A DNA stretch of 64,000 nt, taken from positions 2,378,373-2,442,372 of the forward strand of contig NZ_CP168006.1 in NCBI RefSeq assembly GCF_041521385.1, given 5' to 3'. This document shows positions 38,405 to 46,542 of the stretch, piece after piece. The notes beneath the pieces were generated by a model, which saw only the letters and a program-made list of their open reading frames with translations, was not told the origin of the DNA and made no database searches. Made by a program: the position numbers and the translations under genes. This stretch comes from Alcaligenes faecalis. Its GTDB lineage: Bacteria > Pseudomonadota > Gammaproteobacteria > Burkholderiales > Burkholderiaceae_B. Position 1 is the first letter of the stretch; each line of letters begins with the position of its first letter.

Positions 38405-38637
38405 AGGCTCGAGGCCGTGGGGCTCTGGGGGTGGGCTGAGCACTTGCCGGTGCTGCGCACCGGTGCCCTTGTCAGGAGATAGCGCAGGGCGCATCCTGAA
38501 CTCGCACGATGGTTTGTCCACCGGACAAACCATAAGCGTCGTGCTCAAACAGCAGGATGCTTGTACCCCTGCGCTATCTCCTGCCCGCGGCAAGTACTCT
38601 GACCCGCCCACCCCCAGAGCCCCACGGAATCGAGCCT
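38405..38637 (+). repeat. structured inverted-repeat element, copy 1
   Basis: A 233-base element bounded by 32-base inverted ends (38405-38436 and 38606-38637) with two mismatches. Inside lie nested helices: a CCGGTGC-TGC-GCACCGG hairpin, a 17-bp CAGGAGATAGCGCAGGG stem, GCATCCTG/CAGGATGC, GCACGA/TCGTGC, and an apical GGTTTGTCC/GGACAAACC. The core shares long identical blocks with copy 2, which lies inverted at 38922-39154. It could be a structured RNA, a bacterial interspersed repeat or a non-autonomous mobile element. Confidence 0.85.
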
Positions 38638-38690
38638 TCACACCGTTTTAGTATCTCGGTCTTGCAACATTGCTCCAGTTGGTTTTGCAT

Positions 38691-38738
38691 TTGCTGGTTG
38701 CTGGTTGCTGGTTGCTGGTTGCTGGTTGCTGGTTGCTG
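38691..38738 (+). repeat. heptamer tandem repeat (TTGCTGG)n
   Basis: Nearly seven head-to-tail copies of TTGCTGG lie in the interval between the two structured elements. No gene spans it. A second heptamer array with a related but different unit is at 45442-45510. Confidence 0.9.
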
Positions 38739-38921
38739 TGTGCTTTGTGTCGTGTGCCATGCATCATGCGTTGTTTGCCGTTTGATGCTTGTGTTTGTTT
38801 AGCAGCCTATGTCTCGGTCGTTTTCTTGCGCCCTGCTCAGGGACGTCATAAATATGGTGATGGAACTGAGGTCATAAGGGTAAAAGAAGCCTTACAGCTT
38901 AAGGGCAGAGAATTATTGTGA

Positions 38922-39154
38922 GCCATTCAGGGACAGGGTTTGGGTCTCGGGGCGGTTCAGAGTACTTGCCGCAGGCGAGTGCGGGATCCGGGATGCAAGC
39001 GCCCTGTTGTTTGAGCCCGGCGTTTGTGGTTTGTCCGGGGGACAAACCACCGGGCGAGTTCAGGGTGCGCCTGGAGCCTGTGCTCGACAAGGGAACCGGT
39101 GCGCAGCACCGGCAGGTGCTCAGCCCGGAGACCCAAACCCTGTCCCTGAATGGC
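38922..39154 (-). repeat. structured inverted-repeat element, copy 2
   Basis: Also 233 bases, opposite in orientation to copy 1. Its inverted ends (38922-38948 and 39128-39154) are a perfect 27-bp match but unrelated in sequence to the ends of copy 1. The core keeps the same blocks, for example GCCGGTGCTGCGCACCGGT, GGTTTGTCC...GGACAAACCA, and GCGGCAAGTACTCTGA, while internal stems change in compensatory fashion. It ends 53 bases before the topB terminator. Confidence 0.85.
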
Positions 39155-39206
39155 GTCTTCACAGAGGCTTCCTTCCTTAGCCTGCAATCTCTAAACGATT
39201 GCTCAT

Positions 39207-39237
39207 AAAAAAAACGGCCTCCCAAAAAAGGGAGGCC
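39207..39237 (-). terminator. topB terminator
   Basis: On the minus strand GGCCTCCC-TTTTTT-GGGAGGCC is followed by G and eight T, 26 bases after the topB stop. Confidence 0.92.
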
Positions 39238-39262
39238 ATTTCTTCCAACCAAGCCGAGCTTT

Positions 39263-41854
39263 TTACTCCGCCTTGCTGGCCGTCTTTTTGGCAGCTGTTT
39301 TCTTGGCAGCCGTCTTCTTGGCAGCCGTTTTCTTCACTGCTGTTTTCTTTGCTGCTGCTTTAGTCGCCGTTTTCTTGGCGGCTGTTTTGCGCCCTGGCTT
39401 CTCTGGACGAGGCTCGAACTCAAAGCCGATCTTGCCGTCGGCCTGACGCACCAGGAAGGCCTTGAACTTGCGGTTGGTACGCGAGGACACGAAACCATCC
39501 AGTAGATCTGTCTTGCCTTCGCCCAACAGCTTGGCCATCTGCTCGCGGGTAATTTCCTGTTGCAAGATCACCTTGCCGCTACGGAAGTCGCAGCTCTTGG
39601 AGGGGCCAACGGACTTTTCGCACAAGTAACGCAAGCCGTGCTCAAAGACGGAGGACTGGCACTTGGGGCAGGGGCCGACTGGGGTTTGGCCGCTGAAATC
39701 CAGGGCTTCATCGTCATCGTCGTCGTTCTGGCCGAAGTCGAACTCCAGCTTGTACTCGTCGGTAATGCGCAGCAGTGCCGCAAAGGGACGACCCATCTTG
39801 CTGATGAAACCGGGCAACGGGCCCAGTTCTTTCTTGGCCAGCAGCTCTTCCACTTCGGGCAGTTCAAAGGTGCGACCACCTGGGTGCTTGCCGATGGAAA
39901 AGTCGCAAGCCGTGCAGGCATAACGACGGTAATTTTCTTTGACCACGCCACCACATTTCGGGCATGGAGTCTGCAAGGTCGCGTAATCACCCGGAACCGT
40001 GTCGCGTTCGTACTCTTTTGCGCGCTTGACGATTACTTGCGTCATTTGCGCGATTTCACGCATGAACACGTCGCGGTCCAGTTGACGTTGCTCGATCTGC
40101 TTGAGCTGGTGCTCCCACTCGCCAGTCAGTTCGGGCGAAGTCAGTTCGCTAACCCCCAGACCTGACAGCAGTGTCATCAGTTGACGTGCCTTGGCGCTAG
40201 GAACCAGTTCGCGGCCCTCACGACGCAGATAGGCTTCGTTCAACAGACCTTCAATAATGGCTGCACGAGTGGCTGGTGTACCCAGACCGCGCTCGGACAT
40301 GGCTTCGCGCAAGGCTTCATCGTCGACCAGCTTGCCCGCGCTTTCCATGGCCGACAGCAAGGTCGCTTCCGTAAAGCGTGCAGGCGGCTTGGTGGCCAGG
40401 GCCTTGGTGTTCACATCTTCAGTGCGGACCTTCTCGCCATCGGCAACCGGCACCAGAGAGGCATCTTCACCTTGAGCATCGCGGCCATAAATAGCCAGCC
40501 AGCCCGGTTTGACCAGCACCTTGCCTTCCGTCTTGAAGTGGTGACCGGATACCTGCGTGATACGTGTGGTGACGCGGAACTCCGCGGCCGGGAAGAACAC
40601 GGCCAAGAAGCGACGACTGATCAGTTCGTAAATCTTGTGTTCGGCATCGCTCAGTTCCCGGGGCACCTGCAAGGTGGGGATAATGGCAAAGTGATCCGAA
40701 ACCTTTTTGTTGTCGAAGATCCGACGGTTGGGTTTGACCCATTTTTGTTCGACCACTTCCTGTGCAAATGGCTGCACCGACGCACTGGCAGGCGTGCCGC
40801 TGTCAGCCAGCGCACGCATGGTTTCTTGCACCGTGCTTATATAGTCTTCGGGCAGATAGCGCGAATCCGTACGTGGGTAAGTCAGTGCCTTGTGGCGTTC
40901 GTACAGCGTCTGCGCCAAAGACAAGGTGGTCTTGGCGGAGAAGCCGAAGCGCGAGTTGGCTTCGCGTTGCAGCGAGGTCAAATCAAACAAGGCGGGCGAC
41001 ATTTGCGTGCTGGGCTTGGACTCCTCGGTGACCACACCGGGCTGTTCGCGGCAGGCAGCCACAATGGTTTGAGCGGCGGTCAGGGACCACAGACGCGAGT
41101 CTTTCTTCTCGGGGTCGTGTTCGTCCTTGACGAATTTGGGGTCAAACCAGCGGCCAGTGTACAGGCCGGCAGCGGCAATAAAGTCTGCGTGTACTTCCCA
41201 GTAATCACGTGACACGAATTGGCGAATGCGGTTCTCGCGCTCGTTCACAATAGCCAGCGTGGGGGTTTGCACACGGCCTACGGGAGTCTTGAAAAAGCCG
41301 CCATCCTTGCTGTTGAAGGCCGTCATGGCACGCGTGCCATTAATGCCCACCAGCCAGTCTGCTTCCGCGCGCGAACGGGCCGCTGCTTCCAGCGGTTTCA
41401 TGTCCTCATCATTACGCAGATTTGCAAAGGCTTCACGGATCGCCGATTGCGTCATCGAACGTAACCAAAGCCGCTGCACCGGCTTTTTCGCTCCGGCGTA
41501 TTGCATAATGTAGCGAAAAATCAGCTCACCCTCGCGCCCTGCGTCACAGGCATTGATAACCGCGGTGACATCTTTGCGCTTGATGAGCTTGACCAGCAGT
41601 TTTAAGCGTTCAGTCGATTTCTTGTCCGTCGGGTTGAGCTCAAACTGAGGAGGAATAACAGGGAGATGTGTGAAGCTCCACTTGCCGCGGACCGGATCAT
41701 TAGGGGCCACCAGGCCCAGCAGATGGCCGATGCTGGAGGCCAGCACATAGCGATCGCTTTCAAAATAATCACCTTCTCGAGTGAAACCGCCCAATGCCCG
41801 CGAGATATCTACGGCGACTGAAGGTTTCTCGGCAATGATTAGTGTTTTATCCAT
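39263..41854 (-). CDS. topB: DNA topoisomerase III (type IA) with histone-H1-like tail
   Basis: Type IA topoisomerase of 863 aa that decatenates and relaxes DNA. The N-terminal Toprim domain starts MDKTLIIAEKPSVAVDISRA, with CDAGREGELIFRYI. The catalytic Tyr is Tyr326 in LTYPRTDSRYLP. Two C-terminal cysteine zinc-binding modules follow (CPKCGGVVKENYRRYAC...C and CPKCQSSVFEHG...C). The last ~45 residues are repeats of KKTAA, as in bacterial H1-like proteins, and probably aid DNA binding. ATG at 41854 is where homology starts; the open frame extends ten codons upstream. In related genomes, from memory, topB follows smg; here another gene on the opposite strand separates them. Confidence 0.94.
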   Translation of the reverse strand: MDKTLIIAEKPSVAVDISRALGGFTREGDYFESDRYVLASSIGHLLGLVAPNDPVRGKWSFTHLPVIPPQFELNPTDKKSTERLKLLVKLIKRKDVTAVINACDAGREGELIFRYIMQYAGAKKPVQRLWLRSMTQSAIREAFANLRNDEDMKPLEAAARSRAEADWLVGINGTRAMTAFNSKDGGFFKTPVGRVQTPTLAIVNERENRIRQFVSRDYWEVHADFIAAAGLYTGRWFDPKFVKDEHDPEKKDSRLWSLTAAQTIVAACREQPGVVTEESKPSTQMSPALFDLTSLQREANSRFGFSAKTTLSLAQTLYERHKALTYPRTDSRYLPEDYISTVQETMRALADSGTPASASVQPFAQEVVEQKWVKPNRRIFDNKKVSDHFAIIPTLQVPRELSDAEHKIYELISRRFLAVFFPAAEFRVTTRITQVSGHHFKTEGKVLVKPGWLAIYGRDAQGEDASLVPVADGEKVRTEDVNTKALATKPPARFTEATLLSAMESAGKLVDDEALREAMSERGLGTPATRAAIIEGLLNEAYLRREGRELVPSAKARQLMTLLSGLGVSELTSPELTGEWEHQLKQIEQRQLDRDVFMREIAQMTQVIVKRAKEYERDTVPGDYATLQTPCPKCGGVVKENYRRYACTACDFSIGKHPGGRTFELPEVEELLAKKELGPLPGFISKMGRPFAALLRITDEYKLEFDFGQNDDDDDEALDFSGQTPVGPCPKCQSSVFEHGLRYLCEKSVGPSKSCDFRSGKVILQQEITREQMAKLLGEGKTDLLDGFVSSRTNRKFKAFLVRQADGKIGFEFEPRPEKPGRKTAAKKTATKAAAKKTAVKKTAAKKTAAKKTAAKKTASKAE

Positions 41855-41916
41855 ATGATTCCAGTGACAGCAACTGCGCTGCAATGCGCGAAATGATACG
41901 AGGTGCTTATCCCTCT

Positions 41917-44454
41917 ATGCAAGTTATGAGACCTGACAAGACTAACGTATGGCCAACGGACTGGCGAGTGTTTCTGACAAAACTGGCCTGGGGTTTGGCC
42001 GTTTTGCTGCTCGCCAGTGGTCTGGTGACCTGGATTGCGGCCAATTGGGAAAACTGGGGGCATGTTGCCAAATTTGCCCTGGCTCAAGGCGCCGTGCTGG
42101 TTTCTGCAGGGCTGGCCTTGCTGTTTCGCCGACGTTCCGGTGGCTGGGGGCATGATCTGGGAGTGCCTGCTGCCTTGACCGGCCTGGCCGCCGTGGCCAC
42201 GGGCGGTTTGCTGGCGCTGATTGGTCAGACTTATCAGACTGGTGCAGACCCCTGGCAGCTTTTCGCATTGTGGACTGTGCTGATCATACCTTGGGTATTC
42301 ACCGTGCGCAGTGTCTTTTTGTCCGTGCTCTGGTTGGTACTGATCAATGCCGCTTTTTACTTATGGATAGATGTGTCTCGCCTGGGCTGGTTTGAGAGCA
42401 CCTATACCTCGCCGACCTTACTGACCCTGGCCGTGAATGTGCTGCTGTTGCTGGCGGCCGAGACCATTTGGCGCGCACGCCATGATCCGTGGCGTATTCT
42501 GCCGCGGGCGGCGGCGATTGCGGTGGGTTTTTGCATCGGCTTGCAGCTTATGGAAGGCAACTTCCTGCTGGGTCTGCTCTTGTGCCTGGCGTTGTACGGT
42601 GTTTATCACTATCGTCGTCCCGACTTGCTGATTATGGCGCTGGCCTCCTTAGGAGCGTATGGTTCCTTGAGTGCGCTGCTGATCGAGCATATGGGCGGCT
42701 CTTTGCTCTTGATCGTGGTTGTGATCGTCGGCCTGGGGTTGGGGCTGCTGCGTTTCTTGCAGCAGCAGCTTGTCAATTGGCGGCGCAAGCATGGCGGTGA
42801 GGTTCTGGTCAGTGCTCAGGCCAGCGTACCGGCGGATGCGGCGATCCACGCTCAAGAAACGGCCCAGGCAGACGCACTGGATATTCAAGGCAGTGATGAA
42901 CACCATCCTTGGTATCTGCGTCTGATCAAGCTGTTTCTGTTCTTGCTGTTGCCGCTGATCATCCTGCTGTATTTGAGCTTTTCGTTGAATTTAAGCCTGG
43001 AAGTCTTGGGTGTTCTGGGTGGGATTATGGCCTTGATGTCCCCGGTTCTCTTGGCCAAGGCGCATACCGTGCCCAGTCGGGACTTGGTGGCTGGCTGGGT
43101 GGCGTGTGCAATCCTGCTGCTTAGCGTGCCCATTGTGGACATGCGCTACCCGTGGCCTCATGAAGTCAGCGCCCTGCTGGCTGTGGTGATCAGCATTGTG
43201 CTGTACAGGCAGGCCAAGGGCCAGTTTGTGCTGCGTATGTTGCTGACCCTCTGGGCTTTGACCGCGATTGAGTTCCTGGTAATTGAGCGTCTGTTTGATC
43301 GCTGGACCATGATGCCTTACTGGGTGCTGGAAATGCCTGCGGTCTTCATGTTCTTTACGGCACTGTTGCTGGGGCATCTTTATTTGCGTGATGGGAAAAG
43401 GTTCACCTTTTGGCAGCCTTTGTTCTGGTCCTTGTTGCTGGGCGCACAAATCCATATCGTGTTTGCAGGCGCGTTGTTTTTCTCTATCCCTTTCTGGGAT
43501 GAAACGCTCCCCTATCTGAGCTCTGCCGGCTTCTTGCTGGCGATGGCTCCGGTGGCCATTTTGGTGTTTTACTGGCGTACTTGGCGTGAGCAGCCTGTGG
43601 TCTACGGCCTGGCTTTGCTCGGTCTGGCTGCTTTGTGCGCGGTATGGACGCCCTATCCGCCTGTGGCGTTGGCCCTGAGCTGGATTCTGGCCGCTTATGC
43701 CTGGCGTTACCTGAGCTTGCTGGCTGTCGCCGTCGTTATGGGTTTGTTTTGCCTGTGGCGCCTGTATTACATTCTGAACCTCAGTCTGCTGGACAAGGCT
43801 GAACTCTTGCTGGCAACAGGCGTAGGCTGCTTGGTGTTTGCGTATCTGGGCCAGTTGGGTCGCCGTACAGGAAGGGCCGATGCGCCGGTGCAGGCGGCTC
43901 CTAAAGGCATTCTTGCCAGCTTGTTGTTGGGGACCGTGTTGGTGCTGGGTGTCGCCAATGTGGCCATTGTGCAAAAGGAACATATCCTGAGCGATGGTAA
44001 AACCGTACTGCTGGAGCTGGCCCCTGTGGACCCACGCTCCTTGATGCAGGGCGACTATATGTCCTTGAACTTTGCCTTGTCGCAGAACCTGTCTGCCTTG
44101 TCCTGGGGCTTGCCCAAGGACGTGCTGGCCAAGATGGATGCTCAGCAGTGGGTGGTGGTGGCGGTGCAATTGGATGAGAACAAGGTGGCGCAGCTCAAGG
44201 GTGTTTATCTGGAGCAGGACGGCCAGGAGCGTCTGTGGAGCGAAGAAGGCCCTGTGGCTGAGCCTTCCGATGTGATGCGCTTGCGCATGCGTCGTCACCG
44301 CCGTAACTGGACGCCTGGAACCGATGCCTGGTTTTTCGCGGAAGGCTCGGCAGATCGCTTCGATGCCGCCCGTTATGGCGAGTTTGCGGTGGTCGAGGGC
44401 GGGCAAAGCCTGCTACGTGCGATGCTGGACCAGGATAGAAAGGAAATCCAGTAA
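41917..44454 (+). CDS. large membrane protein: DUF2157, DUF4401-like and GDYXXLXY domains fused
   Basis: Integral membrane protein of about 845 aa with some twenty predicted helices. The N-terminal DUF2157 region is LAWGLAVLLLASGLVTWIAANWENWGHVAKFAL. A long DUF4401-like multi-helix middle follows. The C-terminal soluble GDYXXLXY domain carries the family motif in DPRSLMQGDYMSLNFAL. These parts are more often separate neighbouring genes. Function is unknown. The start is uncertain: ATG at 41917 was chosen with GAGGTG 11 bases upstream; the frame opens at 41842, overlapping topB. Confidence 0.82.
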   Translation: MQVMRPDKTNVWPTDWRVFLTKLAWGLAVLLLASGLVTWIAANWENWGHVAKFALAQGAVLVSAGLALLFRRRSGGWGHDLGVPAALTGLAAVATGGLLALIGQTYQTGADPWQLFALWTVLIIPWVFTVRSVFLSVLWLVLINAAFYLWIDVSRLGWFESTYTSPTLLTLAVNVLLLLAAETIWRARHDPWRILPRAAAIAVGFCIGLQLMEGNFLLGLLLCLALYGVYHYRRPDLLIMALASLGAYGSLSALLIEHMGGSLLLIVVVIVGLGLGLLRFLQQQLVNWRRKHGGEVLVSAQASVPADAAIHAQETAQADALDIQGSDEHHPWYLRLIKLFLFLLLPLIILLYLSFSLNLSLEVLGVLGGIMALMSPVLLAKAHTVPSRDLVAGWVACAILLLSVPIVDMRYPWPHEVSALLAVVISIVLYRQAKGQFVLRMLLTLWALTAIEFLVIERLFDRWTMMPYWVLEMPAVFMFFTALLLGHLYLRDGKRFTFWQPLFWSLLLGAQIHIVFAGALFFSIPFWDETLPYLSSAGFLLAMAPVAILVFYWRTWREQPVVYGLALLGLAALCAVWTPYPPVALALSWILAAYAWRYLSLLAVAVVMGLFCLWRLYYILNLSLLDKAELLLATGVGCLVFAYLGQLGRRTGRADAPVQAAPKGILASLLLGTVLVLGVANVAIVQKEHILSDGKTVLLELAPVDPRSLMQGDYMSLNFALSQNLSALSWGLPKDVLAKMDAQQWVVVAVQLDENKVAQLKGVYLEQDGQERLWSEEGPVAEPSDVMRLRMRRHRRNWTPGTDAWFFAEGSADRFDAARYGEFAVVEGGQSLLRAMLDQDRKEIQ

Positions 44455-44487
44455 GCCTGACCTGATCCTCTGTGCTCAATAGCCGGT

Positions 44488-44524
44488 AGCCGGATTGCCT
44501 TTCATAAAGACAATCCGGCTTTTG
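44488..44524 (+). terminator. terminator after the DUF2157/GDYXXLXY gene
   Basis: AGCCGGATTG (44488-44497) and CAATCCGGCT (44511-44520) form a 10-bp stem followed by TTTGTG. Confidence 0.8.
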
Positions 44525-44586
44525 TGTATCTGGGGCTTGTTTCTTTACAGGTGGCCAACCAGGCCCGGACGATAGCAAGGCCCATC

Positions 44587-44627
44587 AAAAAGGCCCGAAA
44601 TCTGACGAGGTGTCGGATTCGGGCCTT
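44587..44627 (-). terminator. smg terminator
   Basis: On the minus strand a stem built from AAGGCCCGAATCCGACA and its near-perfect complement is followed by TTTTTGATG, about 70 bases after the smg stop. Confidence 0.8.
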
Positions 44628-44697
44628 GGTTTGTTGTGTTGAAGGGCCTTCTTTATTGGGACCGTTTCTGAAACAAAATAGCTTTCTGCGTATCCGC

Positions 44698-45156
44698 CTA
44701 GTGGGACGGACGGGTGGAGTCGTCGCTGAGCAGCTCTTCAAAGATCAGGTGATCGATTTCGGCTTCGTGGCTCCACAAAACCATCAGGGCGACAATTTTT
44801 ATTTTGTCCAACGAGACCGGGCTTTCGTCCACCGTCATGGCGCTTTCAATCAGGATTTCGCGCAGGTGGGCGGTAAGAGCGCCGGAATTTTGCAAAAAGG
44901 TGATGAAACCCATCGCGTCAGCGCCCAGCACATGCTGTTCGTGCTCAGAGAAAATACGCTGACTGTTGGGACTGAGTTGAGCCGTAGGCTGACACTGTTG
45001 CGAGGTCTCGCCCAGTGCATGTAACCAGCCCAGTGCGTCGTTGATGTCCTCGTCTTCAAAGCCAATAGCGGCCAATTTGTGGGCCAGAACCTCCGCCTTG
45101 GGACAGGACTGGGGGTTGTAATACGTCTCGAAAAGATAAACCAGGATATCAAACAT
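44698..45156 (-). CDS. smg: Smg protein (DUF494)
   Basis: Conserved small acidic protein of 152 aa, beginning MFDILVYLFETYYNPQ and ending in the helical IKIVALMVLWSHEAEIDHLIFEELL segment typical of Smg. It is normally encoded next to dprA and topoisomerase genes and its function is not established. Here no dprA is upstream; the preceding 380 bases carry a tandem repeat instead. Confidence 0.9.
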   Translation of the reverse strand: MFDILVYLFETYYNPQSCPKAEVLAHKLAAIGFEDEDINDALGWLHALGETSQQCQPTAQLSPNSQRIFSEHEQHVLGADAMGFITFLQNSGALTAHLREILIESAMTVDESPVSLDKIKIVALMVLWSHEAEIDHLIFEELLSDDSTRPSH

Positions 45157-45538
45157 GGGTATAAGGTTGCCGTCCTAAGTGATTAAAAAAACTGCGTGAT
45201 TTCGGTAACCAGTGACCAAACTTTACGCTGATTTGCAGTAGGGGGCAAATGGGGTGTTCAGGGGATGAGTGGATCTTGTCTTGCTGATTCAGGCTGTTTT
45301 TTGTCTGGATTTGCTCTGATACACGCCCTGTGTCGTCGGGCATCCTTATGATTGAAACATAAATCGATAGTCAGGGTAGAAACTGTCGTTTATTTGAAAC
45401 CTCATAAGCTAACACGCAGAGCTGACAGAGGGGCACACTGGCAGGCAACAGGCAACAGGCAACAGGCAACAGGCAACAGGCAACAGGCAACAGGCAACAG
45501 GCAACAGGCATCCGGTTTGCTGCTTGGATGCCTAGGTT
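45157..45538. other. intergenic region with tandem repeat
   Basis: Between smg and gluQ, both leftward. The part next to smg should hold its promoter; the part next to gluQ holds the heptamer array. No coding gene or other clear signal is present. Confidence 0.5.
45442..45510 (+). repeat. heptamer tandem repeat (CAGGCAA)n
   Basis: Almost ten perfect copies of CAGGCAA, 29 bases downstream of the gluQ stop. Its complement TTGCCTG differs by two substitutions from the TTGCTGG unit at 38691-38738. Confidence 0.92.
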
Positions 45539-46432
45539 CTAGCTAAGCGATAAGGGGAAGCGCCGAGCCCAGGCGGTGGTCGCTTGGTTCCAGAACGCGT
45601 CCAAGGTGTTCGCAGCCACGGGAGCAAAGCCCAGAAAGGCCCAGACCCGTTGCAGCGTTTCCATCGGATGGTCCAGGTCAAAGGCCGGAGCATGATTCTG
45701 TTTGGAAAGCTTGCGGCCTTGCTCATCGCAGGCCAGCGGCACGTGCAACGTGCGCGGGACAGGCAGGCCCAGGATTCTTTGCAATACCCGCTGGCGGGCT
45801 GTAGAGCTAAGCAAGTCTGCCCCACGCACAATATCGGTGATCTGGCTGTCTGCATCATCAATGACCACGACAAACTGGTAAGCCCAGAGTTTGTCGGCGC
45901 GTTTAAGAATGTAGTCCCCTACTTCTTTGGCTACATCCTGCTGTTGCGGCCCGGCCCAACGATCGGTGAAGTGCTCCACCCCTTCCGGGACACGCAGCCG
46001 CCAGGCGCGGATGGAGCGATCCGCCGGGATGCCGTGGCGACAGGTGCCTGCATAGGGGTACTCATGTGAATCCGGAGCAAGCGGCATGGAAGCCGCCAGA
46101 ATCTCCTGACGGGTGCAGGTGCAGCCGTAGACCAGATCCCGCTCGCGCAGGTCATCAAACACGTCCTGATAGCGGGCCAGCCGCTGGCTCTGCCAAATAA
46201 CTTCGCCATCCCAGTGCATGCCCAGACCTTGCAACTGCTGCATGATGATCCGGTCTGCCCCGGCAACCACGCGTGGTGTGTCTATATCTTCAATGCGCAG
46301 CAACCAGCGCCCGTTCTGGGCGCGCGCATCCAGGTAGCTGGCCATGGCCGCAACCAGCGAACCCTCGTGCAAGGGACCACTGGGGCTAGGCGCAAAGCGA
46401 CCACAGTAGGGGGTAAGAGGTTGGGCGGTCAT
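45539..46432 (-). CDS. gluQ: glutamyl-Q tRNA(Asp) synthetase
   Basis: Truncated glutamyl-tRNA synthetase paralogue of 297 aa that attaches glutamate to the queuosine of tRNA-Asp. It has the class I catalytic core [26 protein letters not shown] (HIGH-like motif HEGS), [11 protein letters not shown], a zinc-binding cysteine set beginning YGCTCTR and including the CRHG segment, and the KMSKS-equivalent KLSKQN. It lacks the C-terminal anticodon-binding domain, which defines the family. Confidence 0.93.
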   Translation of the reverse strand: MTAQPLTPYCGRFAPSPSGPLHEGSLVAAMASYLDARAQNGRWLLRIEDIDTPRVVAGADRIIMQQLQGLGMHWDGEVIWQSQRLARYQDVFDDLRERDLVYGCTCTRQEILAASMPLAPDSHEYPYAGTCRHGIPADRSIRAWRLRVPEGVEHFTDRWAGPQQQDVAKEVGDYILKRADKLWAYQFVVVIDDADSQITDIVRGADLLSSTARQRVLQRILGLPVPRTLHVPLACDEQGRKLSKQNHAPAFDLDHPMETLQRVWAFLGFAPVAANTLDAFWNQATTAWARRFPLSLS

Positions 46433-46449
46433 GAGTCGTTCTTAACGGC

Positions 46450-46473
46450 AAGAGCCCCTGGGTGGGGGCTCTT
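46450..46473. other. hairpin between liuD and gluQ
   Basis: AAGAGCCCC and GGGGCTCTT form a 9-bp stem. Ts follow only on the plus strand, where no gene ends, so on the minus strand it is a weak 3'-end structure after liuD. Confidence 0.45.
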
Positions 46474-46542
46474 GTTTGTGCGACTTTACGCCTATTTTTC
46501 CAGCCCGGCAATGCGTTTTACACGGGCAGGAAGGGAGGAGTT

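Noticed and set aside
38463..38651. Open frame through copy 1 (start MPLSGDSAGRILNS) and the matching frame through copy 2 share a peptide pattern around LKQQ.AC.P and GKYS.PP
   Set aside because: The shared pattern follows from DNA homology of the repeats. Substitutions are mainly non-synonymous but preserve base pairing, so a structured nucleic acid is the better explanation.
38405..39154. Composite transposon or insertion sequence bounded by the two repeats
   Set aside because: No transposase is encoded between or inside the copies, their outer ends differ in sequence, and no target duplication is visible.
45442..45510. CRISPR array
   Set aside because: The repeats are contiguous heptamers with no spacers; it is a simple tandem repeat.
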